From the NCBI RefSeq assembly GCF_000271845.1, contig NZ_JH719394.1, positions 192,828-256,827 on the forward strand: a stretch of 64,000 bases of DNA, read 5' to 3'. This document shows, piece by piece, positions 54,002-62,932 of this stretch. A program made the translations under genes and the position numbers. Positions within the stretch are counted from its first letter, which is position 1. Each line of letters begins with the position of its first letter. The notes under the pieces were generated by a model that was not told the origin of the DNA, made no database searches, and saw nothing but the letters and a program-made list of their open reading frames with translations. Origin of the DNA: Rhizobium leguminosarum bv. trifolii WSM2297. GTDB taxonomy: Bacteria > Pseudomonadota > Alphaproteobacteria > Rhizobiales > Rhizobiaceae.

Positions 54002-55189
54002 TCAAGTCGGAACGAGGTGGCCGCTTGAAACTTGCTCGATTGTCGTAACGCCAAGCAGAGCCATGTCGCTATGGAGTTCCGTCTTTAGGATGTCTGCCGC
54101 CCTCAATACGCCGGGCAGACCGGCTACAGCAGCCGCATAGAGAAACGGCCGGCCGACAAAGACGAAACGTGCTCCCAGCGCCAAGGCCTTGATAACATCA
54201 GTTCCGCGGCGGAAGCCGCCATCGATCATGATTGGGATCCTGTCGCCCAGACGTTCGACGATCTCGGGAAGCGCCGCCAGGGGAGAGATGGCGCCATCGA
54301 GCTGGCGGCCACCGTGATTGGAGACGATCACGCCGTCCGCCCCTGTCTCAGCGGCCCGCGCTGCATCGTCTGGATGAAGAATACCCTTGACGATCAGCTT
54401 GCCGCTCCAACGGTTGCGGATGCGCTCGAGATGGCTCCAGTTGAGATGGTCTCTTCGGCCAAAGTCCCGCGTGACATTCGAGGCGATGATGGGTGCGCCT
54501 CTGGTTGCGTAGGAGTTTTCAAAATGCGGGATGCCGTGGCGCGCGATCGTGCGCAAAAATGTGCCGATGGTCCATTGCGGGTGCGAAACACCTTGCCAAG
54601 CCAAAGCAAGGCTGGGCCGCAAAGGCGTCGAGAAGCCAGCCCGAATATTGTTTTCCCGGTTCGGGAGAACGGCCGTATCGACGGTAAGCAACAAGGTGGT
54701 AAAGCCTGCCGCAGCAACGCGGTCTACCAGCGCATCGATGCGTTCTGGCTCTCCGGGCAGGTAGGCTTGGAACCAGGTCGCGGGCGCCGCGGCGGCAACC
54801 TCTTCGAGCCGAATGAGCGAGGATCCGCTCATGATCATCGGAATCCCGAACTGCGCTGCGCCAGCTGCAAGGACAATGTCGCCGCGATAGGCCATCAGCG
54901 CGCTGATTCCCATTGGAGCGATACCGAAGGGTGCGGCATAAGTCTGACCGAATAAGGTGGTTTCCGTGCTTCGCGTCGAGACGTCCTGGAGAACACGCGG
55001 TCTCAACGCATAGGCCCGAAAGGCTTCGACATTGTTCCGCAACGATGTGTTGGTTTCGCTTCCACCGGCAATATAGCCGTAGAGAGGCTTTGGCAGATGC
55101 CGTTTTGCCTTAGGCTCGAAGTCATCGAGGCATAGCATAGCCTGCGCCAGCCGGGTCGACCGACGGGAGTCGAGGCTGCTTTCTTTCAT
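54002..55189 (-). CDS. FMN-dependent alpha-hydroxy-acid oxidase/dehydrogenase
   Basis: A 395-residue member of the lactate dehydrogenase (LldD), glycolate oxidase and mandelate dehydrogenase family. The FMN barrel includes FGIAPMG, TWFQAYLPGEPERID, LIVKGILHPDDA (FMN-binding lysine), and SNHGGRQLDGA with the catalytic histidine and substrate arginine, then MIDGGFRRGTDVIKALALGA. A membrane-binding loop is possible near 180-220. The gene lies about 200 bp downstream of the nucleobase transporter operon in the same direction; membership in that operon is uncertain. It should oxidise a 2-hydroxy acid to the 2-oxo acid. Confidence 0.92.
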   Translation of the reverse strand: MKESSLDSRRSTRLAQAMLCLDDFEPKAKRHLPKPLYGYIAGGSETNTSLRNNVEAFRAYALRPRVLQDVSTRSTETTLFGQTYAAPFGIAPMGISALMAYRGDIVLAAGAAQFGIPMIMSGSSLIRLEEVAAAAPATWFQAYLPGEPERIDALVDRVAAAGFTTLLLTVDTAVLPNRENNIRAGFSTPLRPSLALAWQGVSHPQWTIGTFLRTIARHGIPHFENSYATRGAPIIASNVTRDFGRRDHLNWSHLERIRNRWSGKLIVKGILHPDDAARAAETGADGVIVSNHGGRQLDGAISPLAALPEIVERLGDRIPIMIDGGFRRGTDVIKALALGARFVFVGRPFLYAAAVAGLPGVLRAADILKTELHSDMALLGVTTIEQVSSGHLVPT

Positions 55190-55391
55190 GGGCTTGCTCC
55201 GTTGGATGACAGACGAATTTGTCTTCTGGGAGAGGGCGGTGGATGCCTTTGCATCCCACCGCTGCGGACTATGTGCCTCCCCGCAGCTTCAATCTTCGCT
55301 TGCCTCGAATGCTTCCTTGCGACCCTTCCGAATGGACGGAAGTATCAAAGTTACCAGCATACCGGCGGTAATCAACAGACCGCACGATGCT

Positions 55392-56303
55392 CTATCGCTC
55401 GAATGGTTCGCCGAGCGAAGCGACACCGTTCAGTTTCAGCAGGCGACGGTCGGCGGAGATGATACCGAGCACGATGATCGTGACGAGATAGGGCAGGCTC
55501 GACAGCAATTGCGAGGGAACGTTCAGTCCGGTTGCCTGGGCTGCAAGGCCCATCAGCGAGACCGCACCGAAGAGGCAGGCGCCGAGGAAGATGCGACCGG
55601 TGAGCCAGGTCCCGAAGACGACGAGGGCGATAGCGATCCAGCCGCGTCCAGCGATCATCCCGTCGGCCCAGAGCGGCGTGTAGACGACCGCAGCATAGGC
55701 GCCGGCGAAGCCGGCCATTGCGCCGCCGAAGGCGATGGCGAGGATACGGACCGATATCACCGAATAGCCGATGGCGTGGGCGGCCTTCGGGTTCTCGCCG
55801 ACGGCGCGGACGATGAGACCAAGCTTGGTGTAGGCAAGTATGGCCCAAAGAGCGAGGGTCGCGGCGAGCGAGATCCACACGACGATGTCCTGGACGAAAA
55901 GACCGCCGATCACCGGCAGTTCCGACAGCGCTGGAAGAGCAAGCTTCGGAAGACCCCTGACCGTCAGGCTTTCATAGGTTTTGCCGAAGAGGGCCGAGAG
56001 GCCTTGGCCAAGAATGCCGATGGCAAGGCCGGTGGCCACCTGGTTTGCCCGGAACCCGAGCGTGACGAAGGCAAAGAGCAGCGAAAGGGCGGCGCTGCCG
56101 AGCCCCGCGACGATGAAGCCGAGAAGATGTCCGCCGCCGTGGTAAACGACGATGAAGGCGAGCACGGCGCCAAGGGCCATCAATCCCTCGACCCCGAGAT
56201 TGAGGACGCCGGCGCGCTCGGCCACCAATTCGCCGAGGGCTGCGAGAAGAAAGGGTGTCGCAGCCGCAAGCATGCCGGCAAGAATGAACTCGATGGCGTT
56301 CAT
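55392..56303 (-). CDS. BMP-type ABC transporter permease 2
   Basis: A 303-residue BPD_transp_2 permease starting at the ATG at 56303, which overlaps the upstream permease stop (ATGA). It has LNLGVEGLMALGAVLAF near the N-terminus and GENPKAAHAIGYSVISVRILAIAFGGAMAGFAGAYAAV, the paired signature of nucleoside/BMP-type permeases. About eight to nine helices. With permease 1 it should form the channel for the purine-like compound bound by the BMP protein. Confidence 0.92.
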   Translation of the reverse strand: MNAIEFILAGMLAAATPFLLAALGELVAERAGVLNLGVEGLMALGAVLAFIVVYHGGGHLLGFIVAGLGSAALSLLFAFVTLGFRANQVATGLAIGILGQGLSALFGKTYESLTVRGLPKLALPALSELPVIGGLFVQDIVVWISLAATLALWAILAYTKLGLIVRAVGENPKAAHAIGYSVISVRILAIAFGGAMAGFAGAYAAVVYTPLWADGMIAGRGWIAIALVVFGTWLTGRIFLGACLFGAVSLMGLAAQATGLNVPSQLLSSLPYLVTIIVLGIISADRRLLKLNGVASLGEPFER

Positions 56304-57400
56304 GGCAGGCTCCGCTGGGCGGTGCGGCGCCATTCAAGACGGTAACGCACGAAGGCGACGGCGATCAGGTAGGCGAGCAGCAGACTACCCTGGAAGACAC
56401 GGACAGCGGCGATCGGCAGGCCGGCCGAGACCATGGCATTGTCGCCGCCGATATAGATGACCGCCATGACCAGCGCCGAGACCACGATGCCGATTGGATG
56501 CAGGCCGCCGAGATAGGCGACGATGATGGCCGCATAACCATAACCGCTCGCGACCGAACGCTGCAGCTGGCCGAGCGGACCGGCAACTTCGGCGGCGCCG
56601 GCAAGACCGGCAGCAAAACCGCCGATCAGCAGCGAAAGCCAGATCGCCCAACCTTCCCTGAAGCCGGCGTAGCCGGCAGCCCGGGGCGCCAGGCCGCCGA
56701 CCTGCAGCTTATAGCCGATGAAGCTCTTCTGCATGAAGACCCACGCCGCAACCGACAAACCGAGGGTGATGAGGAAGGAGACGTTGACGCGAGTCCCGGC
56801 AATCAGGGTCGGCACCATCGCATCGTACTGGAACATTACCGACTGGGGGAAATTGAAGCCGTTCGGATCTTTCCAGGGCCCGAGCAGCAGATAGTTCAAC
56901 AACTGCGCGGCAACGAGGCTCAGCATCAGCGAAACGAGGATCTCGTTGGCATTGAGGCGTACGCGCCAGAAGGCGGTAAGAGAGGCCCAAATCGCGCCGC
57001 CGATGGCGCCTAAAAGCAGCATCGCCGGCCAGATCCACTGGCCCGTCGCCTGGGGAAACCAGACCGGAATGGCGGAGGCAAAGATCGCGCCAAGGATAAA
57101 CTGGCCTTCGGCGCCGATATTGAAAACCTTGGCGCGAAAGCCGATTGCCAGACCCTGGGCGATGAGGAGGAGGGGCCCAGCCTTTAACAGCACTTCCGAA
57201 AATGAGGCCCATGAGAGGAAGGGCTCGAAAAGCATTGCATGGACGACCGCGACAGGGTCGCGGCCCATCAAAACGTAAAGGCCGAGATTGAGTGCGATCG
57301 CACCCCCCAGCGCAATAATGGGGGCGCAGAGCGCCGCGGCAAGCGAGGCATGCTCCCGGCGGACAAGGGTGGGAACGAAATCAGAAAACCAAACGCTCAT
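56300..57400 (-). CDS. BMP-type ABC transporter permease 1
   Basis: A 366-residue permease starting at the ATG at 57400, which overlaps the ATPase stop by one base (TAATG). Sequences upstream in frame do not resemble a permease. It carries KVFNIGAEGQFILGAIFAS and LNANEILVSLMLSLVAAQLLNYLL, typical of BmpC/NupP-like subunits, and an N-terminal cytosolic lead with one extra helix. Together with the 55392-56303 product it forms the heterodimeric membrane part of a nucleoside/nucleobase importer. Confidence 0.92.
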   Translation of the reverse strand: MSVWFSDFVPTLVRREHASLAAALCAPIIALGGAIALNLGLYVLMGRDPVAVVHAMLFEPFLSWASFSEVLLKAGPLLLIAQGLAIGFRAKVFNIGAEGQFILGAIFASAIPVWFPQATGQWIWPAMLLLGAIGGAIWASLTAFWRVRLNANEILVSLMLSLVAAQLLNYLLLGPWKDPNGFNFPQSVMFQYDAMVPTLIAGTRVNVSFLITLGLSVAAWVFMQKSFIGYKLQVGGLAPRAAGYAGFREGWAIWLSLLIGGFAAGLAGAAEVAGPLGQLQRSVASGYGYAAIIVAYLGGLHPIGIVVSALVMAVIYIGGDNAMVSAGLPIAAVRVFQGSLLLAYLIAVAFVRYRLEWRRTAQRSLP

Positions 57401-58920
57401 TATTGAACTTTCTCGGGCGAGACGTGTGCCCCGATCATATATCGGCCGATCTCCTCGGGCTTCGTGTCCCGCGTTGCGAGCGCCGGGCTGAGCCGGCCAT
57501 GATGCAGCACCTGGATGGAATCGCAGAGCTCGAACAATTCTTCGAGCTCTTCGGAAATGACGAGAATCGCCATGCCCTGATTGCGCAATGCGATCAGGCG
57601 GCTGCGGATGGCCGAAGCTGCGCCGACATCGACGCCCCATGTCGGCTGTGCCGCGAAAAGCAATTTCGGAGACAGCATGATTTCGCGGCCGACGATGAAT
57701 TTCTGCAGGTTGCCGCCCGACAGGGTGCCGGCTTCCGCTTCCGGGCCGGGCGTGCGGACATCATACTGACCGATACAATCCTTGGTGAAAGCCATCGCCC
57801 GCGCCCTTTCGATCAGACCACGCCGCAAAAGTTTGAGCGGATGAGCCGTCAGCAGGCTGTTGAGGACGAGCGACATTTCCGGTACGGCGCCGCGGCCGAG
57901 CCGGTCTTCCGGAACGAAGGCAAATCCGAGCTTGCGCCGCGCCGCGGCATCGAGCCTGCCGACATCCGCCCCCATCATATAGATCCGGTCGCGTTGTTCG
58001 CGCCCCAGCATGGTCTCGCCTGAAATCAGCGCGGCGAGCTCGCTTTGGCCGTTGCCCGAAATACCGGCGATCCCGAGGATTTCGCCGGCACGCACTTCGA
58101 GACTGAGGCTGGAGAGCGGCACCGCAAAGGGATCATCGGGCTGGTGGTCCAGACCGATGATCTCCAGCCGCTTTTCCCCGCCGGACAGCGGCAGCGCCGA
58201 AATGGGTGCGGGCATATCGCGGCCGATCATCATCCGGGCAAGGTCATGGGCATCATGTTCGCGCGGATCGACATCCCCGGTCACGCGTCCGCCGCGCAGG
58301 ATCGTCGCCCGGTCGCAGATCGCCCGGATTTCTTCGAGCTTGTGGGAAATCAGCAGAACGGAAACGCCGCCGTCGCGCAGCCGACGCAGGGTGTCGAAAA
58401 GCTTCTCCACCAATTGCGGCGGCAGGACGGAGGTGGGCTCGTCAAGGATCAGCAGCTTCGGATTGGTCATCAGGCTTCGGATGATCTCCACGCGTTGCCG
58501 CTCGCCGACGGACAGCGCATGCACATGGGCAAGCGGATCGACCTCGAGGCCGAACTCCCGGCCAAGCGTCCGGATACGTTCCTTGAGATCAGCCTTCCGA
58601 CCGGGCACCACCAGCTGAATATTCTCGATGACCGTCAGGGTCTCGAACAGCGAAAAGTGCTGGAAGACCATGCCGATGCCCTTGCGCCTCGCCTCCGCTG
58701 GGGAGGTCAGTCGCAACGGTGTTCCTTCCCAGATGACGTCTCCGTCGTCCGGTTGCTCGACGCCGTAGATCAGCTTCATCAGCGTCGATTTTCCCGCCCC
58801 GTTTTCACCGAGGATCGCATGGATCGATTGCGGAGCAACGTCCAGATCGATCGCCTGATTGGCGTGGATCTGGCCGTAGCTTTTCGAAATGCCGCGCAGC
58901 GACAGGAGCGGGGTGCTCAT
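57400..58920 (-). CDS. BMP-type ABC transporter ATPase, two domains
   Basis: A 506-residue duplicated ATPase of the BmpB/NupO type. The first domain has GENGAGKST, LSVGERQRVEIIRSL and LLILDEPTSVLPP, the last typical of the nucleoside group. The second has a changed P-loop (GISGNGQSELAALI) and the signature LSGGNLQKFIVGREI, followed by AAQPTWGVDVGAA. This combination separates nucleoside/BMP ATPases from sugar CUT2 ATPases. It starts 3 bp after the binding-protein stop. Confidence 0.93.
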   Translation of the reverse strand: MSTPLLSLRGISKSYGQIHANQAIDLDVAPQSIHAILGENGAGKSTLMKLIYGVEQPDDGDVIWEGTPLRLTSPAEARRKGIGMVFQHFSLFETLTVIENIQLVVPGRKADLKERIRTLGREFGLEVDPLAHVHALSVGERQRVEIIRSLMTNPKLLILDEPTSVLPPQLVEKLFDTLRRLRDGGVSVLLISHKLEEIRAICDRATILRGGRVTGDVDPREHDAHDLARMMIGRDMPAPISALPLSGGEKRLEIIGLDHQPDDPFAVPLSSLSLEVRAGEILGIAGISGNGQSELAALISGETMLGREQRDRIYMMGADVGRLDAAARRKLGFAFVPEDRLGRGAVPEMSLVLNSLLTAHPLKLLRRGLIERARAMAFTKDCIGQYDVRTPGPEAEAGTLSGGNLQKFIVGREIMLSPKLLFAAQPTWGVDVGAASAIRSRLIALRNQGMAILVISEELEELFELCDSIQVLHHGRLSPALATRDTKPEEIGRYMIGAHVSPEKVQ

Positions 58921-58923
58921 GCG

Positions 58924-60021
58924 TTATTTCGGCAGCGGCGTCGACACGCCCTTGACGTGCCAATTCATGGCGATGATCTCGGGGTCGGCCATGGTTGCAC
59001 CCGAGGCGACACCTTCGCTGCCGTCGGCCTTGGTGATCGGCCCGGTGAAGGGCGAGAAGCTGTCGTCGGCGATCTTTGCCTCGATCTCCTTGATCTTGGC
59101 CATCACGTCGGCCGGAATGGCCGGGTTCCAGTCGACCACTTCGACGACCTTGTCGGCGACGCCGAGGAACGCATTGGCCCCCTTGAACGTACCGGCGAGA
59201 TGGGCATCGACCGACGCCTTGAAGAACGGCGACCAGTCAGTCGAGATGCAGCCGAGATAGGTTTTCGGCGCATATTTCTTCATCGACGAGTTGAGGTTGA
59301 AGGCGTAGACGCCGGCTTCTTCGCAGGCCGAGATGACGGACGGCGTGTCCTGGGCGTTGGAGAAGATCACGTCGCACTTCTGGGCGATCAGCGCCTTGGC
59401 TGCCTCCTGCTCCTTGGCCGGGTCGAACCAGGAATTGACCCAGACGACCGAGACTTCAATATCGGGCTTGACGGCCTGAGCGCCGAGCGTGAAGGCGTTG
59501 ATCGAGGTAATGAGCTCCGGGATCGCAAAGGCCGAGACGGAGCCGAGCTTGCCGGTCTTGCTGAGTGCTGCTGCTGCCATGCCGAGCAGATAGGTGCCCT
59601 GGAAATATTTGGCGGCGAAGGGTGAGAAATTCGGAGCCACCTGGAAGCCGGAGGCATGCAGGACCGTGACGCTCGGATCACGGCGGGCGATCTGCAGGGC
59701 GCCGTTCTGATAGCCGAAGGAGCCGGCAATCAGGAACTTGTTTCTGTCAGCGACGGTCTTGGTCATGATGCGGTCGGCGTCCGGGCCTTCGGCGATATTC
59801 TCAAGCACGGTGACCTTCACCTTGTCGCCGTAAGCGGCCTTGATCGGCTCGAGACCTGCGGCAAGGGCATGCCCCCAGCCGACATCGCCGATCGGCGAGG
59901 GGACGACAAGCGTGATGCCGAGCGGCTGGTCGGCGGCAAAAGCAAGGCGGCTGCCGAGCGCGCCGGCAAGGCCGGTGGCGGCAACGGCCGTCATCAGGTT
60001 TCTGCGGGTCAGTCTGGTCAT
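58924..60021 (-). CDS. BMP family substrate-binding protein
   Basis: A 365-residue Bmp/PnrA-type lipoprotein-like binding protein. The N-terminus TRLTRRNLMTAVAATGLAGALGSRLAFA has twin arginines and an AFA-A cleavage site; there is no lipobox cysteine, so it is a soluble periplasmic protein. The mature chain has VGWGHALAAGLEPIKAAYG, IAGSFGYQNGALQIA and VIFSNAQDTPSVISACEEAG, conserved in purine nucleoside-binding PnrA relatives. It is encoded between the deaminase and the ATPase. Its ligand is probably a purine-like compound used by the downstream enzymes. Confidence 0.9.
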   Translation of the reverse strand: MTRLTRRNLMTAVAATGLAGALGSRLAFAADQPLGITLVVPSPIGDVGWGHALAAGLEPIKAAYGDKVKVTVLENIAEGPDADRIMTKTVADRNKFLIAGSFGYQNGALQIARRDPSVTVLHASGFQVAPNFSPFAAKYFQGTYLLGMAAAALSKTGKLGSVSAFAIPELITSINAFTLGAQAVKPDIEVSVVWVNSWFDPAKEQEAAKALIAQKCDVIFSNAQDTPSVISACEEAGVYAFNLNSSMKKYAPKTYLGCISTDWSPFFKASVDAHLAGTFKGANAFLGVADKVVEVVDWNPAIPADVMAKIKEIEAKIADDSFSPFTGPITKADGSEGVASGATMADPEIIAMNWHVKGVSTPLPK

Positions 60022-60046
60022 GATCTCAGTTCCCTCTTTTTGGTTC

Positions 60047-61426
60047 TTAGAATTTCACGGCGGCGAGCACAGTCTCGGCATCGGCAGACAGCTGGGCCTC
60101 GTCGAGCCCGGGGAATTCGCCCTTCTGCCAGACGACGCGGCCATTGATCATCGTCATATCCGTTGCCATGCCGATGCCGACGCGGGCAATCAGGCCCAGC
60201 GGATCGTGCCGCGTGCCGACATAATCCATGCGGCGGGTGTCGATCGCAAACAGGTCAGCCGCCATGCCGGGCGCGAGCCGGCCGATATCGTCCCGGCCGA
60301 GCAGGCTCGCGCCGCCTGTCGTGCCAAAGCCGAGGAAATCGGCCGGCGGCGGCACGGGATGGGCGCGGTTGGAGGAGACGAGGCACTGCAGCATGTAAGC
60401 CGAATGCAGGCAGTGCATCAGGTTGGAATTGTCGTTGGAGGCAGCACCGTCGCAGCCAAGGCCGATGCGCAGGCCGAAGGCGGCCATGGCGGGAATATCG
60501 GTCACCTCTGCGCCGACCAGATAGACCGGCTCCGGGCAGTGCGCCACGCCGGTTCCGCTCGCCGCCATCGTCTTGAGCTCGTCGTGGGTCAGCTCCCAGC
60601 AATGGGCATAGAATGTGTCGGGGCCGGCAAAGCCGAGTTCTTCCAGATAATCGACGGTGCGCATGCCATAGCGGGCCTGAATGACTGGGCTTTCGCCCTC
60701 GCCGACATGGGTGTGCATCATGACGCCGCGATCACGCGCCAGTGCCACCGATTCCGCAAAGGTCTCGCGATAACAATTCACCGGTTGGCAGGGTGCCACC
60801 ACGACCTGGCGCATGCTGAAGCGGCTGGCATCGTGGTAGGTGTCGATCAGCCGGGCGCAGTCGGCGATGAATTCGTCGGTTGTTTCCAGCATCTCGTCGG
60901 GAATAGTCGAGCCTTCCGACTTCGGCAGGGTATTGCCGCCGCGGCCGGCGTGGAAGCGCATGCCGAGCAGTTCGGCTGCCTCGAACTGGCGGTCGATCAG
61001 CCGTTTTCCGGCGTGGCGGGGAAAATTGTATTGATGGTCGAAAGCCGTGGTGCAGCCATGTTTGATCAGCTCTGCCATCGCCGTGACGGAGGCGTGGTAA
61101 AAGCTTTCCTCGTTGAGCTGCGAAAAGATCGGGTAGATCCGGTCCAGCCACTCGATCACCGAGAGCTTCGTCCAGTCGAGATCGGCGCGATTGCGCACGA
61201 AGCACTGGAAAAAATGATGGTGGGTGTTGACGAGGCCCGGATAGACGAACCAACCGGCGGCATCCTGAACGGTCGTGCCGGCGGGAAGCGCGTTCGCCGC
61301 CAGATTTTCGCCGATCGCCACAATCGCCGAACCGCTCGTGAGGAGATCGACATTGCGACGGACGACCAGCCGCTTGCCGTCGTCGACGATCACGGCCGCG
61401 CAGTTCTTCAGGAGATAGCCGGTCAT
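60047..61426 (-). CDS. 8-oxoguanine deaminase-like amidohydrolase
   Basis: A 459-residue amidohydrolase. Metal ligands are in PGLVNTHHHFFQ, the later HAHVGE-type MMHTHVGEGES with the catalytic glutamate, FYAHCWELTHDE, and GCDGAASNDNSNLM with the essential aspartate. NTHHH and ASNDNSN are typical of the 8-oxoguanine/isoxanthopterin deaminase group rather than guanine deaminase. The loop after the third histidine reads CPEPVYLVG where 8-oxoguanine deaminases usually have CPSSNMRL, so the substrate may differ. It is cytosolic and encoded with a nucleobase-type importer, a GST and a split oxygenase. Confidence 0.85.
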   Translation of the reverse strand: MTGYLLKNCAAVIVDDGKRLVVRRNVDLLTSGSAIVAIGENLAANALPAGTTVQDAAGWFVYPGLVNTHHHFFQCFVRNRADLDWTKLSVIEWLDRIYPIFSQLNEESFYHASVTAMAELIKHGCTTAFDHQYNFPRHAGKRLIDRQFEAAELLGMRFHAGRGGNTLPKSEGSTIPDEMLETTDEFIADCARLIDTYHDASRFSMRQVVVAPCQPVNCYRETFAESVALARDRGVMMHTHVGEGESPVIQARYGMRTVDYLEELGFAGPDTFYAHCWELTHDELKTMAASGTGVAHCPEPVYLVGAEVTDIPAMAAFGLRIGLGCDGAASNDNSNLMHCLHSAYMLQCLVSSNRAHPVPPPADFLGFGTTGGASLLGRDDIGRLAPGMAADLFAIDTRRMDYVGTRHDPLGLIARVGIGMATDMTMINGRVVWQKGEFPGLDEAQLSADAETVLAAVKF

Positions 61427-61427
61427 G

Positions 61428-62090
61428 TCACGCCTCGCCCGGTTCGTCGATATGCGGTTCGGGCTTCAATTCGTGCAGCCTGTGAATACCCGGCATCTCA
61501 ATAAACTTGTCAAGGGCGCGCAGCGCCCGCGACCAGAGCCGGATGGCGGGATACGCATCCAGCGTGACGCCCCCATCGGGCGCCAGCGCCACATAGGGAA
61601 AGCAGGCGATGTCGGCAATTGTCGGTCGGTCGGCGGCAAGGAAGCGCATGCCGCGAAGACCCTGCTCGACAAGCCCGGCCTCAAGCTCGCGAAGCGCCGC
61701 AATACCCTGGGCCTGCAGCGCGCCGATATCGCCCGGCCGCAGCAGCATTTCATGAAGCCGCGCGCCGCCGAGGCTTGCCGTCAGCCGGCCGGAGAACGAC
61801 AGCCATTGCTGCACCTTTGCCGCTTCTTCGGCCTTGCCGCTGCCAAGCCATTCGGGTGCTGCCTTGGCGGCGAGATAGACGAGGATCGCCGACGATTCGG
61901 TCAGGAGCAGATCGCCATCCTCGAGGATCGGAATGGAGCCTGCCGGATTGAGGGCAAGAAGCTCGGGGCCGCGATGCTCGACGCCGGGATGAAAATCCAC
62001 CGGGCGGAGTTCAAGCTTCACGTCGGTCAGCGCCGCCATCAGGCGCACCTTGTAGCAGCTGGGGGAGAGAATATAGTCGTAGAGCTTCAT
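61428..62090 (-). CDS. Glutathione S-transferase, NdmE-like candidate
   Basis: A 220-residue GST. The N-terminal thioredoxin-like half has SPSCYKVRL at the active-site position, NPAGSIPILEDGDLLLTESSAILVYLA with the cis-proline and the Glu-Ser glutathione-binding pair; the C-terminal half is helical. It starts at the ATG at 62090, overlapping the oxygenase subunit stop by 4 bp, and ends one base before the deaminase start. GST genes in this setting recall NdmE, the GST-like component required by the NdmC/NdmD oxygenase. A structural or redox role for the oxygenase is inferred. Confidence 0.85.
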   Translation of the reverse strand: MKLYDYILSPSCYKVRLMAALTDVKLELRPVDFHPGVEHRGPELLALNPAGSIPILEDGDLLLTESSAILVYLAAKAAPEWLGSGKAEEAAKVQQWLSFSGRLTASLGGARLHEMLLRPGDIGALQAQGIAALRELEAGLVEQGLRGMRFLAADRPTIADIACFPYVALAPDGGVTLDAYPAIRLWSRALRALDKFIEMPGIHRLHELKPEPHIDEPGEA

Positions 62091-62932
62091 TGCGCCACCA
62101 GCTGTGCGCCATAGGTATAATTGTGACGCTTCAGCCAGCGCCGATAGGCGATCGATGTCAGATCAGCCCGCGTCGGGATTTCCATGCCGGGATCGAGCGG
62201 CAGGAGCCGCGGGATCTGGTTTTCGAGGATCGAACGGTCCTGCAGGAAGATCGTCTGCTGGAAGTGGATGAGGTCGGTCATCGCTGTCTCGTCGTCGAAA
62301 AGCGCCATCCACGGCCAGACGTCGCACAGATCCTCGGCCAGCGGCTGCACGAAGAGCGTGATGACATCCCATTCGCTCGGGCGCGGCGGACAGGTCTTGT
62401 AGAGCACGGAACAGGTCGGCGCGGGCACGCGGTACATATATTCGGTGGTAATGCCACCGCTTGCCGATTTGGCGGCCTGCGGCTGGTAAAACTTCACCTG
62501 CGTTGCCCAGACTTCGTCTTCCTTTTCGCGGATCTCGACCTTGTAGTTCTGAACCTCGGTGTGCGGCTCTGCGCCGAGAATGTCGGTGTGGACGAAGGGG
62601 AAATGGGCGACGTCGAGGAAGTTCTCGACGGCACGCAGGGGCGAGCAGCGCACCCGCACCACGCCGACGTCGACGAAACGGCGGCCGGGCTGGTCGGCCT
62701 CGGGGATCGGGAAAATATCCTTCCTCGGCTCGCCGAGGGAAGACCAGACATGGCCGTAACGTAGGCGCACCGGCAGAACACGGCCGTTGCCGTCCGTTAC
62801 CCGCGCATTGCCATCGGCGTCGCTCGCCACGTCGATCGGCTCGCCCATCAGCGCCGTCTTGCGACCGGCGCTGTCGAGCTGACTGAAAAGCCCAACCGGA
62901 TACCATTCGTCGATCATCGCCTGCATGGTCAT
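62087..62932 (-). CDS. Rieske-less oxygenase catalytic subunit, NdmC-like candidate
   Basis: A 281-residue protein that corresponds to the catalytic (non-heme iron) domain of Rieske oxygenases. It begins with the family lead DEWYPVG but has no C-x-H ... C-x2-H cluster site anywhere. The mononuclear iron site is visible: D107-x2-H110-x4-H115 in ENFLDVAHFPFVH and the third ligand D232 in FLQDRSILENQ. It overlaps the Rieske gene upstream and the GST gene downstream by 4 bp each. Electrons must come from another protein, most likely the adjacent Rieske protein. Substrate by context is a purine-like compound. Confidence 0.85.
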   Translation of the reverse strand: MTMQAMIDEWYPVGLFSQLDSAGRKTALMGEPIDVASDADGNARVTDGNGRVLPVRLRYGHVWSSLGEPRKDIFPIPEADQPGRRFVDVGVVRVRCSPLRAVENFLDVAHFPFVHTDILGAEPHTEVQNYKVEIREKEDEVWATQVKFYQPQAAKSASGGITTEYMYRVPAPTCSVLYKTCPPRPSEWDVITLFVQPLAEDLCDVWPWMALFDDETAMTDLIHFQQTIFLQDRSILENQIPRLLPLDPGMEIPTRADLTSIAYRRWLKRHNYTYGAQLVAQ

